Shown: positions 36,680 through 45,619, counted from the first letter of the stretch. The stretch is 64,000 nucleotides of DNA from Lachnospiraceae bacterium (GCA_910575105.1 CAJTDK010000005.1:1-64000); one strand, 5' to 3'. The notes: generated by a model from the letters alone, not told the origin. A program made the numbers and translations.

Positions 36680-37379
36680 GTATACGATAGAGAGCAGGGT
36701 GCGTTTCAGCGAGATCGACCATTCGAAGAGGATGACGCTCCCGGCGATTATTAACTATTTTCAGGACTGCAGTATCTTTCATTCGGAAAGTATCGGGCAC
36801 GGACTGGAATATCTTGGCAGAATAAACCGTGCGTGGGTGCTGTCCGCATGGCAGATCGTAATCGGGCGTTATCCCGGGCTGGGAGAAGAGATCAGCGTCA
36901 GCACCTGGGCATCGGGATTCAAAGGAATCTGCGGCGACAGAAATTTCTGCATGAAGGACAGGCAGGGCAAGGTAACGGCTTATGCCAATTCCCTGTGGGT
37001 CTATATGGATACCGGCAGAGGACGCCCTGCGAAGCCGGATGCCAAGGAGGTAGAGGCTTACGGCGTGTCTGAGCCTCTTGCCATGGAGACGGCGTCAAGA
37101 AAGATCGCCCTGCCAAAGCAGATGACAGAGACGGCTCCATTTCAGGTGCGCAGATATCACATCGACACCAACGAGCATGTCAACAACTGCCAGTACATAC
37201 AGATGGCGCAGGAGATATATGATGGAGAAGAACCGGTAAGACAGGTGCGGGCAGAGTATAAAAAATCTGCGGTGTATAAAGATATTATCGTGCCGAGAGC
37301 CGGCAGGGAGGCAGACCGGGGAGTTGTGGAGCTGTGCAATACAGAGGGACAGGCATTTGCAGTTGTAGAATTCAGGTAA
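36663..37379 (+). CDS. Acyl-ACP thioesterase (FatA/B family)
   Basis: Releases fatty acids from acyl-ACP. 238 residues, double hot-dog fold: YTIESRVRFSEIDHSKRMTL opens the first and RRYHIDTNEHVNNCQYIQMA the second, with the catalytic N-x-H and Asn residues. In-frame starts exist at TTG 36648 and ATG 36654, but TTTGGAG (36647-36653) best serves ATG 36663 (MTRANEYTIE). Its 5' end overlaps spoIIR by 17 nt in another frame. Confidence 0.92.
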   Translation: MTRANEYTIESRVRFSEIDHSKRMTLPAIINYFQDCSIFHSESIGHGLEYLGRINRAWVLSAWQIVIGRYPGLGEEISVSTWASGFKGICGDRNFCMKDRQGKVTAYANSLWVYMDTGRGRPAKPDAKEVEAYGVSEPLAMETASRKIALPKQMTETAPFQVRRYHIDTNEHVNNCQYIQMAQEIYDGEEPVRQVRAEYKKSAVYKDIIVPRAGREADRGVVELCNTEGQAFAVVEFR

Positions 37380-37406
37380 CAGTTCAAGTTCATAGCAGAG
37401 GAGAAA

Positions 37407-38249
37407 ATGATGAAGCTACAGGAAGAATTGGGAAAAAAAAGAACGTTGATGGTTGTGAAAAAAGTGGATTTCGGGGTATATCTGGGTACAGATGAGGAGC
37501 GGGTGCTGCTGCCGAAAAAGCAGGTTCCAAAGGGAGTGGAGATCGGCGATCCGGTAGAAGTATTCCTTTATAAGGATTCGGATGACCGGCTGATCGCTAC
37601 GACCCAGACGCCGAGGATCACGTTGGGAGAGCTTGCGGTGCTTAATGTCGCTGATACAGGAAGGATCGGGGCGTTCCTCGACTGGGGGCTGCCGAAGGAT
37701 CTTTTGCTTCCCTTTAAAGAGCAGACCGCGAAGGTATCCAAAGGAGATGAGGTGCTTGTGGCGCTCTATGCGGACAAGACAGGAAGACTGTGCGCCACCA
37801 TGAAGGTATATTCAAGGCTGAAGACAGATTCGGATTATCAGAAGGACGACGAAGTGCAGGGCACGGTCTATGAGATCAGTGATAATTTCGGCGTGTTTGT
37901 CGCAGTGGATAACAGGTATTCGGGACTGATCCCCAAACGGGAGGATTTTGGCAGCCTGAAAGTAGGTGATCAGGTGACGGCGCGGGTCACAAAGGTGCGC
38001 GAAGACGGGAAATTAGACCTGAGTGTGCGGAAAAAAGCATTTTTGCAGATGGATGAGGATGCACAGATGTTGTTCAAAAAGATGAAAATGTCCGGCGGGA
38101 AGCTGCCCTTTACTGACAAATCCGATGCAGAACTCATCAAAAAGGAGCTTGGCCTTAGTAAAAATGCATTCAAACGCGCGGTGGGAAGGCTTTTGAAGGA
38201 GCAGAAAATACGAATTGGTGAAAAAGGTATTGAAATTCTGGAAAAATAA
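37407..38249 (+). CDS. cvfB: S1-domain RNA-binding protein, CvfB family
   Basis: 280 residues. Three tandem S1-type OB folds (approx. 10-65, 70-135, 145-215) and a C-terminal winged helix (LSKNAFKRAVGRLLKEQKI), the CvfB/YitL arrangement. GTVYEISDNFGVFVAVDNRY and GLIPKREDFGSLKVGDQV are the S1 signatures. In staphylococci CvfB influences virulence gene expression; elsewhere its RNA targets are unknown. AGAGGAGAAA precedes the ATG ATG start. Confidence 0.92.
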   Translation: MMKLQEELGKKRTLMVVKKVDFGVYLGTDEERVLLPKKQVPKGVEIGDPVEVFLYKDSDDRLIATTQTPRITLGELAVLNVADTGRIGAFLDWGLPKDLLLPFKEQTAKVSKGDEVLVALYADKTGRLCATMKVYSRLKTDSDYQKDDEVQGTVYEISDNFGVFVAVDNRYSGLIPKREDFGSLKVGDQVTARVTKVREDGKLDLSVRKKAFLQMDEDAQMLFKKMKMSGGKLPFTDKSDAELIKKELGLSKNAFKRAVGRLLKEQKIRIGEKGIEILEK

Positions 38250-38301
38250 GTTATACTTGATGGCGTAAGCAGAAAAGAGAGTTTTGAAAGGAGAGCGTAA
38301 T

Positions 38302-38535
38302 ATGAAGGTACAGAATATTACAGATGTAGAGAAGTTTTTCCGTGTAGTAGACAGTTGTAAAGGAAAGGTAGAGCTTGTGACAGGAGAAGGGGACAGACTG
38401 AATCTGAAGTCTAAGTTATCCCAGTATGTATCTCTTGCGAATATTTTCTCCAACGGAGAGATCCCGGAGCTTGAGATCGTGGCACATGAGAAAGAGGATA
38501 TTGATAAGCTGGTTGCTTTTATGATCAACGGCTAA
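38302..38535 (+). CDS. Small conserved-looking protein (77 aa), function unknown
   Basis: MKVQNITDVEKFFRVVDSCK, then a beta-strand-like KVELVTGEGDRLNLKSKLSQ and a helical end. It has a charged, soluble composition and no motif. GAAAGGAGAG (38286-38295) sets ATG 38302; an upstream TTG at 38284 lies over that site. Relatives in Lachnospiraceae have been labelled polyA polymerase, which this is far too small to be. Follows cvfB by 52 nt and is closed by a terminator. Confidence 0.75.
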   Translation: MKVQNITDVEKFFRVVDSCKGKVELVTGEGDRLNLKSKLSQYVSLANIFSNGEIPELEIVAHEKEDIDKLVAFMING

Positions 38536-38566
38536 CCGGCAGAGAAGAATAAAGGTGTGAATATGG

Positions 38567-38609
38567 CTGCGGCAGATTGGAGAGGAATCCTGTCTGCCGC
38601 AGTTTTTTT
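38567..38609 (+). terminator. Terminator after the 77-aa gene
   Basis: Perfect 10-bp stem CTGCGGCAGA (38567-38576) / TCTGCCGCAG (38593-38602) followed by seven T. It marks the left edge of the AT-rich cassette. Confidence 0.92.
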
Positions 38610-38645
38610 GACGTGGTTTGATGGACGGGAAAAGAATAAATGATG

Positions 38646-38674
38646 TTGTAGCGGGAATAATTATATGATAAGAT
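38646..38674 (+). promoter_or_regulatory. Candidate promoter of the ATPase/TOPRIM cassette
   Basis: TTGTAG (38646-38651), 17-nt spacer, TAAGAT (38669-38674), 57 nt before the ATPase start. Confidence 0.5.
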
Positions 38675-38731
38675 AGAAACGTAAAAAAATTACGAACAAA
38701 TACGGCCTGACAGTAAAAAAGAGGTGATATT

Positions 38732-39868
38732 GTGCTGAAACGAATGGTAATAAGCAATTTTAAATGCTTTAAAAATAAAACGGTTTTTGACTTTCGGAAA
38801 ACAAATTATAAAATATTGGAACAGAATACTCATGGGAAAATATTGAAAGGCGCATTGTTTGTGGGGGGTAATGCTTCCGGAAAGACGACGGCGGTTCAGC
38901 CGATCAAGCTGTTGCTGGATCTATTGCTTAAAGATCAGGATATTGAACTGGTATTGTATAGCTGTTTGTTTTCAGCTTCAAAGCTCACACATTTGAAATA
39001 TGAGTTTGAAATTGACGGCCATGATATCCATTATTCATTTTCTTTTGAAGGCAATAGTTTTGCCGAAGAAAAATTGGAGGTTGATAAAAAGGTTATTTTA
39101 GAACGGCTGAAAAGTGATGCAAAGCTGTATCTGGAACAGGACTCTGCTTTCCACGAGGCAGATGATTCTATATTATTTTTAAAAAGAGTGTATTTCAATA
39201 CCAAATTTGCTGGAAATAAAATTTTGATAAGGTGGTTTGAGTTCTTAAAGAGATCCATATATATTGACGCATATTTGAGAAAAACACGCACATATGGAGG
39301 AGAAAACTTAAATGTAAAAAATTATATTGAAAAATATGGAGTAGATAAGCTGAATATGTTTTTCCAAAAGTATAAATTTGATTATTCTATCCAATATGAA
39401 CGAAAGGCAGAAGGGGGGAGAGTTCGTTTTGAAGCGGAAGATGAGGAGATGATATTTTTTAGGCGGCTCGGTATGGATGTACCGGTTCCTCTCTTTATGG
39501 AATCTGTGGGCAATAAGACGCTGATCAACATCCTGCCGGCGGTGCTCTCTGCGGTGGAAAATGGAGGTATGCTGGTTATCGATGAGTTTAGCAGCGGATT
39601 TCACAATAAGCTTGAGGAATTGCTGGTTAAATATATTATGAAAAACGGAGAGACAACGCAGTTGTTTTTTGTTTCACACTCAACGAACCTTCTGTCAAAT
39701 TCTATTCTGAGACCGGATCAGATCTATTCGGTAGAGATGGCAGGAGATGAAGGCAGCTATCTTTACCGTTTTTCGGAAGAACAGCCCAGAGCTGCCCAGA
39801 ACCTTGAAAAGATGTATTTGAGCGGGGTATTTGGAGGAGTGCCGGAATATGGATTTGGTGAGGGATAA
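38732..39868 (+). CDS. AAA ATPase (AAA_15/OLD-like), probable defence ATPase
   Basis: 378 residues. SMC/ABC-like ATPase: Walker A GGNASGKT at 45-52 after KRMVISNFKCFKNKTVFDF, Walker B MLVIDEF at 280-286 followed by SSGFHNKLEELLVKYI, and a switch His in FVSHSTN (H316). The fold group includes the ATPases of AbiL, PARIS (AriA), RloA and Gabija-like systems, which control a partner nuclease. Start GTG 38732 with AAGAGGTGAT upstream. Base composition is clearly more AT-rich than neighbours, with many AAA and TTT codons, a sign of transfer. The stop lies inside the start of the next gene. Which named system it belongs to cannot be settled by eye. Confidence 0.85.
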   Translation: MLKRMVISNFKCFKNKTVFDFRKTNYKILEQNTHGKILKGALFVGGNASGKTTAVQPIKLLLDLLLKDQDIELVLYSCLFSASKLTHLKYEFEIDGHDIHYSFSFEGNSFAEEKLEVDKKVILERLKSDAKLYLEQDSAFHEADDSILFLKRVYFNTKFAGNKILIRWFEFLKRSIYIDAYLRKTRTYGGENLNVKNYIEKYGVDKLNMFFQKYKFDYSIQYERKAEGGRVRFEAEDEEMIFFRRLGMDVPVPLFMESVGNKTLINILPAVLSAVENGGMLVIDEFSSGFHNKLEELLVKYIMKNGETTQLFFVSHSTNLLSNSILRPDQIYSVEMAGDEGSYLYRFSEEQPRAAQNLEKMYLSGVFGGVPEYGFGEG

Positions 39869-40599
39869 GAGAGCTGGGAAAGTACTTCTTATAGTGGAAG
39901 GGGCCAGGCATGAATTTAATCTGATAAAGAAAATATTCGTCGATATTAGGCTATACTCAGATTGAAAAAAGAAGAGGGAATGCAGAGTATTATGTGAGGA
40001 AAGGCGATATCCACAGCGTTGTGGCCGTTGTAAATACAAAGACATCAAATATTTCCTCTGCTAATGAAGAAGAATATCTGGACAGCATATTTGAAGAGCT
40101 GATAGAACAATATGATTTTGATGTAAATAATGCCGCAATTTATTATTTGTTTGACCGTGATCTCGAATCTAATACTGACGACAAGCTAATCGCCGGTCTG
40201 ATCGATAAATTAAAAAACTCCCGTGAAAATAAGGATAATATGCGGGGAGGGATGTTGATTTTGAGTTATCCTGCAATAGAAGCCTATGAGATATCCAATT
40301 TTGTTGACAGAACCCTTGAGTTAAGGGCACGGCTGGGAAGCAAAATGAAGGATTACATCAATAAAAATGCTAAGGTAATCTCCATGAATAAAATCAGTAG
40401 AGACAATATCATTTATGCAGGTGCAGAAATGCAGACATATCTTGATGAATATGGGATCGCGCTGGACTTAGATGATTTTTCCAGTACAAACGGAGCTGTT
40501 TTTATCAATGAAGAGCAAAGCCTAAAGGAGAGCTGTACATACAGGGTGCTTTCCTGCATATTGCTGGATCTTGGCCTGCTGAAAGATAGTAATAGATAA
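39849..40599 (+). pseudogene. TOPRIM-like nuclease partner, frameshifted
   Basis: Starts at ATG 39849 (GGAGGAG at 39833-39839), 20 nt inside the ATPase gene. The frame encodes MDLVRDKRAGKVLLIVEG, where the Glu of LIVEG fits TOPRIM, and KKIFVD, then stops at 39963. Moving one base forward at ~39942-39948 restores an unbroken frame, ILGYTQIEKRRGNAEYYVRK, running to 40599. That part includes AIYYLFDRDLESN, the DxD-like acidic motif. A two-base loss from a T run would explain it. The whole would be ~250 residues, like DUF4435/RloB/AbiLii effectors. If the frameshift is real, the effector is dead unless the downstream GTG 39994 makes a fragment lacking the catalytic Glu. Confidence 0.7.
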
Positions 40600-40635
40600 A
40601 ATAAATAAGTAGCATTATTTATAGAGATGTTCAAT

Positions 40636-40665
40636 TTGACAAATACTGCCTTTCAAACCTATACT
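40636..40665 (+). promoter_or_regulatory. Promoter of the DUF3798 transporter operon
   Basis: TTGACA (40636-40641), 18-nt spacer, TATACT (40660-40665), 31 nt before the start codon. Confidence 0.75.
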
Positions 40666-40696
40666 TTACATATAAAAGTTATACAGGAGGAGAAGG

Positions 40697-41881
40697 ATGA
40701 AAAGAAGACTATCAGTACTTCTCGTTGCCGTAATGCTATTAACAATGATATGCACAGCATGCGGCGGCAGCGGGACAAAGGATGCCGGGGAGGCAAAGGA
40801 AGAGACGGAGACAGCGGAAGGTGGTTCAGATGATTCAGGGGAGGCTGGCGGAGAAGAATATCACATCGCTGTCGTAACGCCTACCCTGTCAGTGAGCGAG
40901 GATGAATTCCGCGCAGGAGAGCAGCTTATGGAAGAGTATCCGGACGTGGTGCAGCACCTCGTATTGCCGGAGAAGTTTGACACAGAGATTGAAGGGTGCA
41001 TCAGCACGATCGTATCTGCGGCAGACGACCCGCTGATGAGGGCCGTGATCGTAAGCTCCGGACAGTCCGGCCTGATTCCGGCATTCCAGCAGCTTAAGGA
41101 GAAAAATCCTGACATCATCACTATCGCGTCAACGATTTATGACGAGCCGGACATGATGTCGGAGAACATCGACGTCAACCTTGACATGGATGCTATCCGC
41201 AGAGGCGAGACCATCCCGACGAAGGCAAAGGAGATGGGAGCGAAGACATTTATCCACTATTCCTTCCCGACCCATCTGGCGAAGCCGACCATCACGGCAA
41301 GAAGGGATAAGATGAAAGAGACTTGCGAAAAGATTGGCCTGGAGTTTGTGGAAGTGATCACACCGGACCCGCAGACCGGAAACGGGCCGGAGGCGATGCA
41401 GCAGTTCCTTCAGGAGGATATCCCGAGACAGATTGAAAAATATGGCAAGGAGACGAACATCTTCGGGACAAACTGCCCGATGTATGATGTGATCATCGCA
41501 AAGGCGCTGGAGCTTAAATTCACGGTAGCAGAGCAGTGCTGCCCGACGCCGACGCAGGCGTATCCCACCGTATTAGGACTGGAGATCGCAGAGGAGGACG
41601 CAACCAACTTTGATAAGATCAACCAGATGATCGCAGAGAAGGTTGACGCTCAGGAGATGAAGGGAAGGCTGTCGGGATGGCCGATTCCGGTAACGATCTT
41701 CCTGCCGAAGTTCGGTGTTGAGGTTGCAAGACAGATGATCGCGGATCCGGATTTTAATCCGAACAATGCAGAGAATCTTGGAAAGCTGGCACAGGACAAG
41801 TTCGGCCTGGAGGTTGATTTCCAGCAGTATCTGGATTATGAGAACTACTATATGTTTATTATGGAGTCGATCTATTATTAA
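40697..41881 (+). CDS. DUF3798 substrate-binding lipoprotein
   Basis: 394 residues. Lipoprotein signal MKRRLSVLLVAVMLLTMICT with lipobox TAC-G, an acidic Gly/Glu linker (~27-55), then a periplasmic-binding-protein-like body starting EYHIAVVTPTLSVSEDEFRA, with VSSGQSGLIPAFQQLKEK and FGTNCPMYDVIIAKALELK. I recall this as DUF3798, a family always paired with RbsA-like ABC genes. The ligand is unknown. AGGAGGAGAAGG precedes the ATG. It is first in a four-gene importer operon and is followed by an attenuator-like hairpin, which would favour excess binding protein over the membrane parts. Confidence 0.88.
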   Translation: MKRRLSVLLVAVMLLTMICTACGGSGTKDAGEAKEETETAEGGSDDSGEAGGEEYHIAVVTPTLSVSEDEFRAGEQLMEEYPDVVQHLVLPEKFDTEIEGCISTIVSAADDPLMRAVIVSSGQSGLIPAFQQLKEKNPDIITIASTIYDEPDMMSENIDVNLDMDAIRRGETIPTKAKEMGAKTFIHYSFPTHLAKPTITARRDKMKETCEKIGLEFVEVITPDPQTGNGPEAMQQFLQEDIPRQIEKYGKETNIFGTNCPMYDVIIAKALELKFTVAEQCCPTPTQAYPTVLGLEIAEEDATNFDKINQMIAEKVDAQEMKGRLSGWPIPVTIFLPKFGVEVARQMIADPDFNPNNAENLGKLAQDKFGLEVDFQQYLDYENYYMFIMESIYY

Positions 41882-41893
41882 GCGTAAAATGTC

Positions 41894-41929
41894 AGGGGCG
41901 GAAGGAGATGAGTTCTTCTGCCCCTTTTT
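41894..41929 (+). terminator. Attenuator/terminator between binding protein and ABC ATPase
   Basis: AGGGGCGGAAG (41894-41904) pairs with CTTCTGCCCCT (41915-41925, one G-T pair), followed by TTTT. Its internal operon position suggests partial termination. Confidence 0.7.
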
Positions 41930-41980
41930 GTAATAAGTGAAAACGGATGCCCGGATGCGGTATGGCGGAGGAGAAGGATT

Positions 41981-43561
41981 ATGGGAGAGTACGTGTTAGA
42001 GGTCAGGAATCTGGAAAAATATTATGGGCAGAACAAGGTTCTTGACAAGGTAAGCCTGTCGGTCAGAAAGGGAGAGATCTGCGGGCTCATCGGAGCTAAC
42101 GGTTCCGGCAAGAGCACCCTGATGAATATACTGTTTGGAAACAGCATTATCGCCGGGACGGGCGGCTACAGCGGCGATGTGGTGTTTGAGGGGGAAAAGG
42201 TGCAGATCAGTACGACGACAGAGGCCATCGGGCGGGGGATCGGGATGATTTATCAGGAGTTTATGCTGATTCCTGAGATGACCGTGGCGGAAAATATAAA
42301 GCTTACCCGGGAGAATACGAAGCGTATCTTTGGGAGGGCGCTGGGATCTGAGCTTTCCTATGTGGACTGGAAGAAAGACAGCGAGGATGCAGCGGCTGTG
42401 TTAGAGCAGCTTGGCTTTCAGATAGACAATTCCTACCTGGTTAAGAATATCTCGGTAAATGCAAAACAGTTTGTTGAGATAGCCAGGGAAGTGAATAAGC
42501 AGGATTTAAAGCTCTTGCTTCTGGATGAGCCTACGGCGGTGCTCAACGATGAAGATGCAGGAAAGCTGATGAAGGTATTAAAGGAGCTTGCGAAAAAGGG
42601 GACCTCCATTATCTTCTGCTCCCACAGGCTGCATGAGATCTGCGAGGTATGCGACCATGTGACCGTGCTTAGGGACGGGAAAGCAGTTTCGGATTACGGA
42701 AGAGAAGAGCTTGATATGCGTGCGCTTGCCAGGGATATGATCGGATATGACGTGACGGCGGTAAAAAAGGAGCGCCGTAACCAGGAGAAGAAGGCGGTTC
42801 TTTCCTTCCGGGATTTTTCCGTGTATATGCCGGGAGAGTTTCTTGACAGGCTTAACCTTGAGGTGTATGAAGGAGAGATTCTGGGGCTTACCAGCCTGTC
42901 GGGGCATGGGAAGCTGGCGGCGGGGTATGGCGTGATGGGACAGTTCCCCGTGATGGGCGAATTTTTGTACGGCGGCGCTTCGATGGATGTAAAGAATGTC
43001 AGGAAGACAATAGAGCATGGAATCTTCTTACTTCCCGACGACAGGAAGAATATGGGGCTTCTGCTGGAGCATTCAGTCCGGGACAACATCGTCTTCTCCG
43101 GATTTTACGGAAGGAATCTGTTTCAGAAAAAGGCAGGCTACATTTTTTCTGTCAAAGACAAAAAAGAGATTGAGCGGTATGTAAAGGAGCAGATTGAAAA
43201 GCTGGACATTAAGTGCGGGAGCCCGGACCAGAAGGTGAAGGAATTAAGCGGCGGGAACCAGCAGAAGGTCTGCATTGCCAGGGCGGTCTTGGTGGCCCCG
43301 AAAGTACTGTTTGTCATGGAGCCCACAAGGGGCGTTGATATCGGCGCAAAGGAGAAGATACTGGACATGCTCGTACAGATCAACAGGGAGCAGGGGACGA
43401 CCATCGTGGTAGCGTCAAGCGAGCTGGAGGAATTGAAGCGTATCAGCGACAGGATCGCGGTGTTCTGTGAGGGAAGGCTTTCCCAGATCTTGCCGCCGGA
43501 TGCGTCCGATGAGGAATTTGCCTTTGCATTTACGGGAGAGGAGGGAGAAGATGGACAGTAA
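41981..43561 (+). CDS. Duplicated ABC ATPase, RbsA/XylG-like
   Basis: 526 residues, two fused nucleotide-binding domains. Domain 1 has Walker A GANGSGKS (38-45) and Walker B LLLLDEPTAVL, but its signature is degraded to NISVNAKQFVEIARE. Domain 2 lacks a working P-loop (LTSLSGHGKLAAGYG) but has signature LSGGNQQKVCIARA and FVMEPTRGVDIGAKE, with Met in place of the usual Asp before Glu. Thus one composite site should hydrolyse ATP, as in other sugar RbsA-type ATPases. GGAGGAGAAGGATT precedes the ATG. Overlaps the permease gene by 11 nt. Confidence 0.95.
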   Translation: MGEYVLEVRNLEKYYGQNKVLDKVSLSVRKGEICGLIGANGSGKSTLMNILFGNSIIAGTGGYSGDVVFEGEKVQISTTTEAIGRGIGMIYQEFMLIPEMTVAENIKLTRENTKRIFGRALGSELSYVDWKKDSEDAAAVLEQLGFQIDNSYLVKNISVNAKQFVEIAREVNKQDLKLLLLDEPTAVLNDEDAGKLMKVLKELAKKGTSIIFCSHRLHEICEVCDHVTVLRDGKAVSDYGREELDMRALARDMIGYDVTAVKKERRNQEKKAVLSFRDFSVYMPGEFLDRLNLEVYEGEILGLTSLSGHGKLAAGYGVMGQFPVMGEFLYGGASMDVKNVRKTIEHGIFLLPDDRKNMGLLLEHSVRDNIVFSGFYGRNLFQKKAGYIFSVKDKKEIERYVKEQIEKLDIKCGSPDQKVKELSGGNQQKVCIARAVLVAPKVLFVMEPTRGVDIGAKEKILDMLVQINREQGTTIVVASSELEELKRISDRIAVFCEGRLSQILPPDASDEEFAFAFTGEEGEDGQ

Positions 43562-44576
43562 GATAAAGCTTCCCCAGATCATTATTACGGCGTTTATGGC
43601 GGGGCTGTTTGTCCTTGCTGCATTGCTTGGGATGGACATCCCGGAGCTTATAAGCGGCTCCTTTACCAAATTCGTGATGAACGGCGTACTGGTGCTTGCC
43701 ATGATTCCCATGATCAACGCGGGAGTAGGGATGAACTTCGGCCTTCCGGTGGGAATCGTCGCGGGGCTTCTCGGCATGTGCATGGCGATTCAGCTCCGCA
43801 TGACGGGAATCGCGGGATTTTTGGGAGCGGTGGCGCTGTCGGTGGTTCCGGCGGTGATCCTGGGGCTGATCTACGCAAAGATATTGAACATGGTGAAGGG
43901 CAAGGAGGATATCGCGGCGATCTTCATCGGTTATTCCTTTATCCCCATCATGAATTTTGTGTGGACGGTGGCTCCCTTTACCAACCGGGAGATGCTCTAT
44001 CCAGTGGGCGCGGAAGGCCTGCGTCCCAAGATCAGCCTTGAGAATTACTTTGGCAGCGTACTGAATGAGCTGTTTGTCCTTAAGCTTGGGAAAATATCTG
44101 TCCCGCTGGGGCTTCTGCTAGCTTATGCCGCCGTATGCCTGCTGGTATACGGATTTTTTAAGACGAAGAGCGGGAGTGTGATGCTGGCGGTAGGGGAGAA
44201 TGAAAAATTCTGTCAGCTTTCCGGCATCCGGATCGACCGGGTGCGGACAACGGCCATCGTCCTGTCTACGGTGATCGGCGCGGCGGGAATCTGCGTGTAC
44301 GCCCAGACCTACGGGTTCGTGGAGCTTTACAATGCGCCGCTGTCCCACAGCTTTCCGGCGGTTTCGGCGATCCTGATCGGCGGATGTATCGGAAGACAGG
44401 CGAAGATCTCCCATGCGGTTCTGGGGACGTATCTGTACCAGACGATCTATCTTCTGTCGGCGCCTATTGCAAATGCGATCCTGATTCCGCAGATGTCGGA
44501 GATCGTGCGGATGATCATTACAAATGGGATTATCCTGTACGCATTTTTAAAGCAGGAAAGGAGGAGACGGCAATGA
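43551..44576 (+). CDS. ABC importer permease 1 (RbsC/BPD_transp_2 type)
   Basis: 341 residues with roughly eight to nine hydrophobic helices, starting MDSKIKLPQIIITAFMAGLF. The conserved coupling region is seen in GENEKFCQLSGIRIDRVRTT followed by AIVLSTVIGAAG. The frame runs open further upstream, but GAGGAGGGAGAAG precedes ATG 43551. Overlaps the following permease by 4 nt. Confidence 0.9.
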   Translation: MDSKIKLPQIIITAFMAGLFVLAALLGMDIPELISGSFTKFVMNGVLVLAMIPMINAGVGMNFGLPVGIVAGLLGMCMAIQLRMTGIAGFLGAVALSVVPAVILGLIYAKILNMVKGKEDIAAIFIGYSFIPIMNFVWTVAPFTNREMLYPVGAEGLRPKISLENYFGSVLNELFVLKLGKISVPLGLLLAYAAVCLLVYGFFKTKSGSVMLAVGENEKFCQLSGIRIDRVRTTAIVLSTVIGAAGICVYAQTYGFVELYNAPLSHSFPAVSAILIGGCIGRQAKISHAVLGTYLYQTIYLLSAPIANAILIPQMSEIVRMIITNGIILYAFLKQERRRRQ

Positions 44577-45619
44577 TGAAAAAGGTTCGTAAGGATGAAC
44601 TGATCGTACCGGTTACGTTCATTGTATTCAGTATTCTTTGCTTTTTTCTGTCAGGGATCAGCTTTATGTTTCTTGCGGAGCAGGTGGCGCTGCGGTTTAT
44701 CCGGAATATCATACTGGTGCTCGCGCTCATTTTTCCTATCATGGCAGGGATGGGCCTGAATTTTGCGGTGGTTATCGGGACGATGATCACACAGGCCAGC
44801 TTTATCATCGTGCTTAACTTTAATCTTACCGGAGGCAGGGGGGCGGCGCTTGTGCTGGCGGTTTCTCTCGTGGCAGCGGCAGGTGTCGGCTGTGTGATCG
44901 GGCGTCTTCTTAACAAGGTCAGGGGCCGGGAAATGGTGACGTCTATCGTGGTAGGTTTCCTTGCCAATTACATCTACCAGCTTATCTTTGTGGCGGGATT
45001 TGGCACGGTGATCCATGTGTTCAATAAAAAGCTTGTGCTCTCTACGGGAATCGGCGTGAAGAATATGGTGGATCTAAAGACATTCAAAGAGGTATTCGAC
45101 AACCTCGGCGTATTTCGTATCGGGGAGGCGAAGATCTCCATGCTGCTGCTGGCAATGATCATCGTGTGCGGATTTTTTGTATTTTACCTGATGCGTACGC
45201 CCCTGGGACAGAAGATCAGGGCAGTGGGGATGAGCGAGGGGAAGTCGGCAAACATCGGCATAGACACAGACCGGATAAGGGTTATCGTGATCGTGCTGTC
45301 TACGGTGCTGGCGGCGCTTGGCCAGTTTGTGTATCTTCAGAATATCGGCTCCCTGAACGTCTATACGGAGCATCTGGATACGGAGAAGTTCGCCTGCGCG
45401 GCGCTTCTTGCAGGCGGTGCCAGCATCCGTAAGGCGGGAGTGAAAAATGCGTTTATTGGGGTAGTGCTCCTTCATACGCTGTTCGTGCTGTCCCCCCTTG
45501 CCGGGCGCAATGCCTTTGCCAATGCGTCCCTTGGCGAGTATTTCCGAAGCTTTGTGGCGTACGGGATCATCGCGTTTGCGCTGGTGGTGAACCTGAGGCT
45601 GGAACGAAAAGGAGAGTAG
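44573..45619 (+). CDS. ABC importer permease 2 (RbsC/BPD_transp_2 type)
   Basis: 348 residues, homologous to permease 1, forming a heterodimer. MGLNFAVVIGTMITQASFII and VGMSEGKSANIGIDTDRIRV are the family-specific segments, the latter being the ATPase-coupling loop. Start ATG 44573 is fixed by GGAAAGGAGGAG; the longer open frame to 44384 is out-of-phase reading of permease 1. Last gene of the importer operon; a dispersed repeat follows instead of a plain terminator. Confidence 0.9.
   Translation: MMKKVRKDELIVPVTFIVFSILCFFLSGISFMFLAEQVALRFIRNIILVLALIFPIMAGMGLNFAVVIGTMITQASFIIVLNFNLTGGRGAALVLAVSLVAAAGVGCVIGRLLNKVRGREMVTSIVVGFLANYIYQLIFVAGFGTVIHVFNKKLVLSTGIGVKNMVDLKTFKEVFDNLGVFRIGEAKISMLLLAMIIVCGFFVFYLMRTPLGQKIRAVGMSEGKSANIGIDTDRIRVIVIVLSTVLAALGQFVYLQNIGSLNVYTEHLDTEKFACAALLAGGASIRKAGVKNAFIGVVLLHTLFVLSPLAGRNAFANASLGEYFRSFVAYGIIAFALVVNLRLERKGE

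Noticed and set aside
38416-38757. Minus-strand open frame over the 77-aa gene and terminator
   Set aside because: Antisense to a gene with a good ribosome-binding site and through a strong terminator hairpin; no independent support.
44384-44572. N-terminal extension of permease 2
   Set aside because: The extension is out-of-phase reading of permease 1, and GGAAAGGAGGAG marks ATG 44573.
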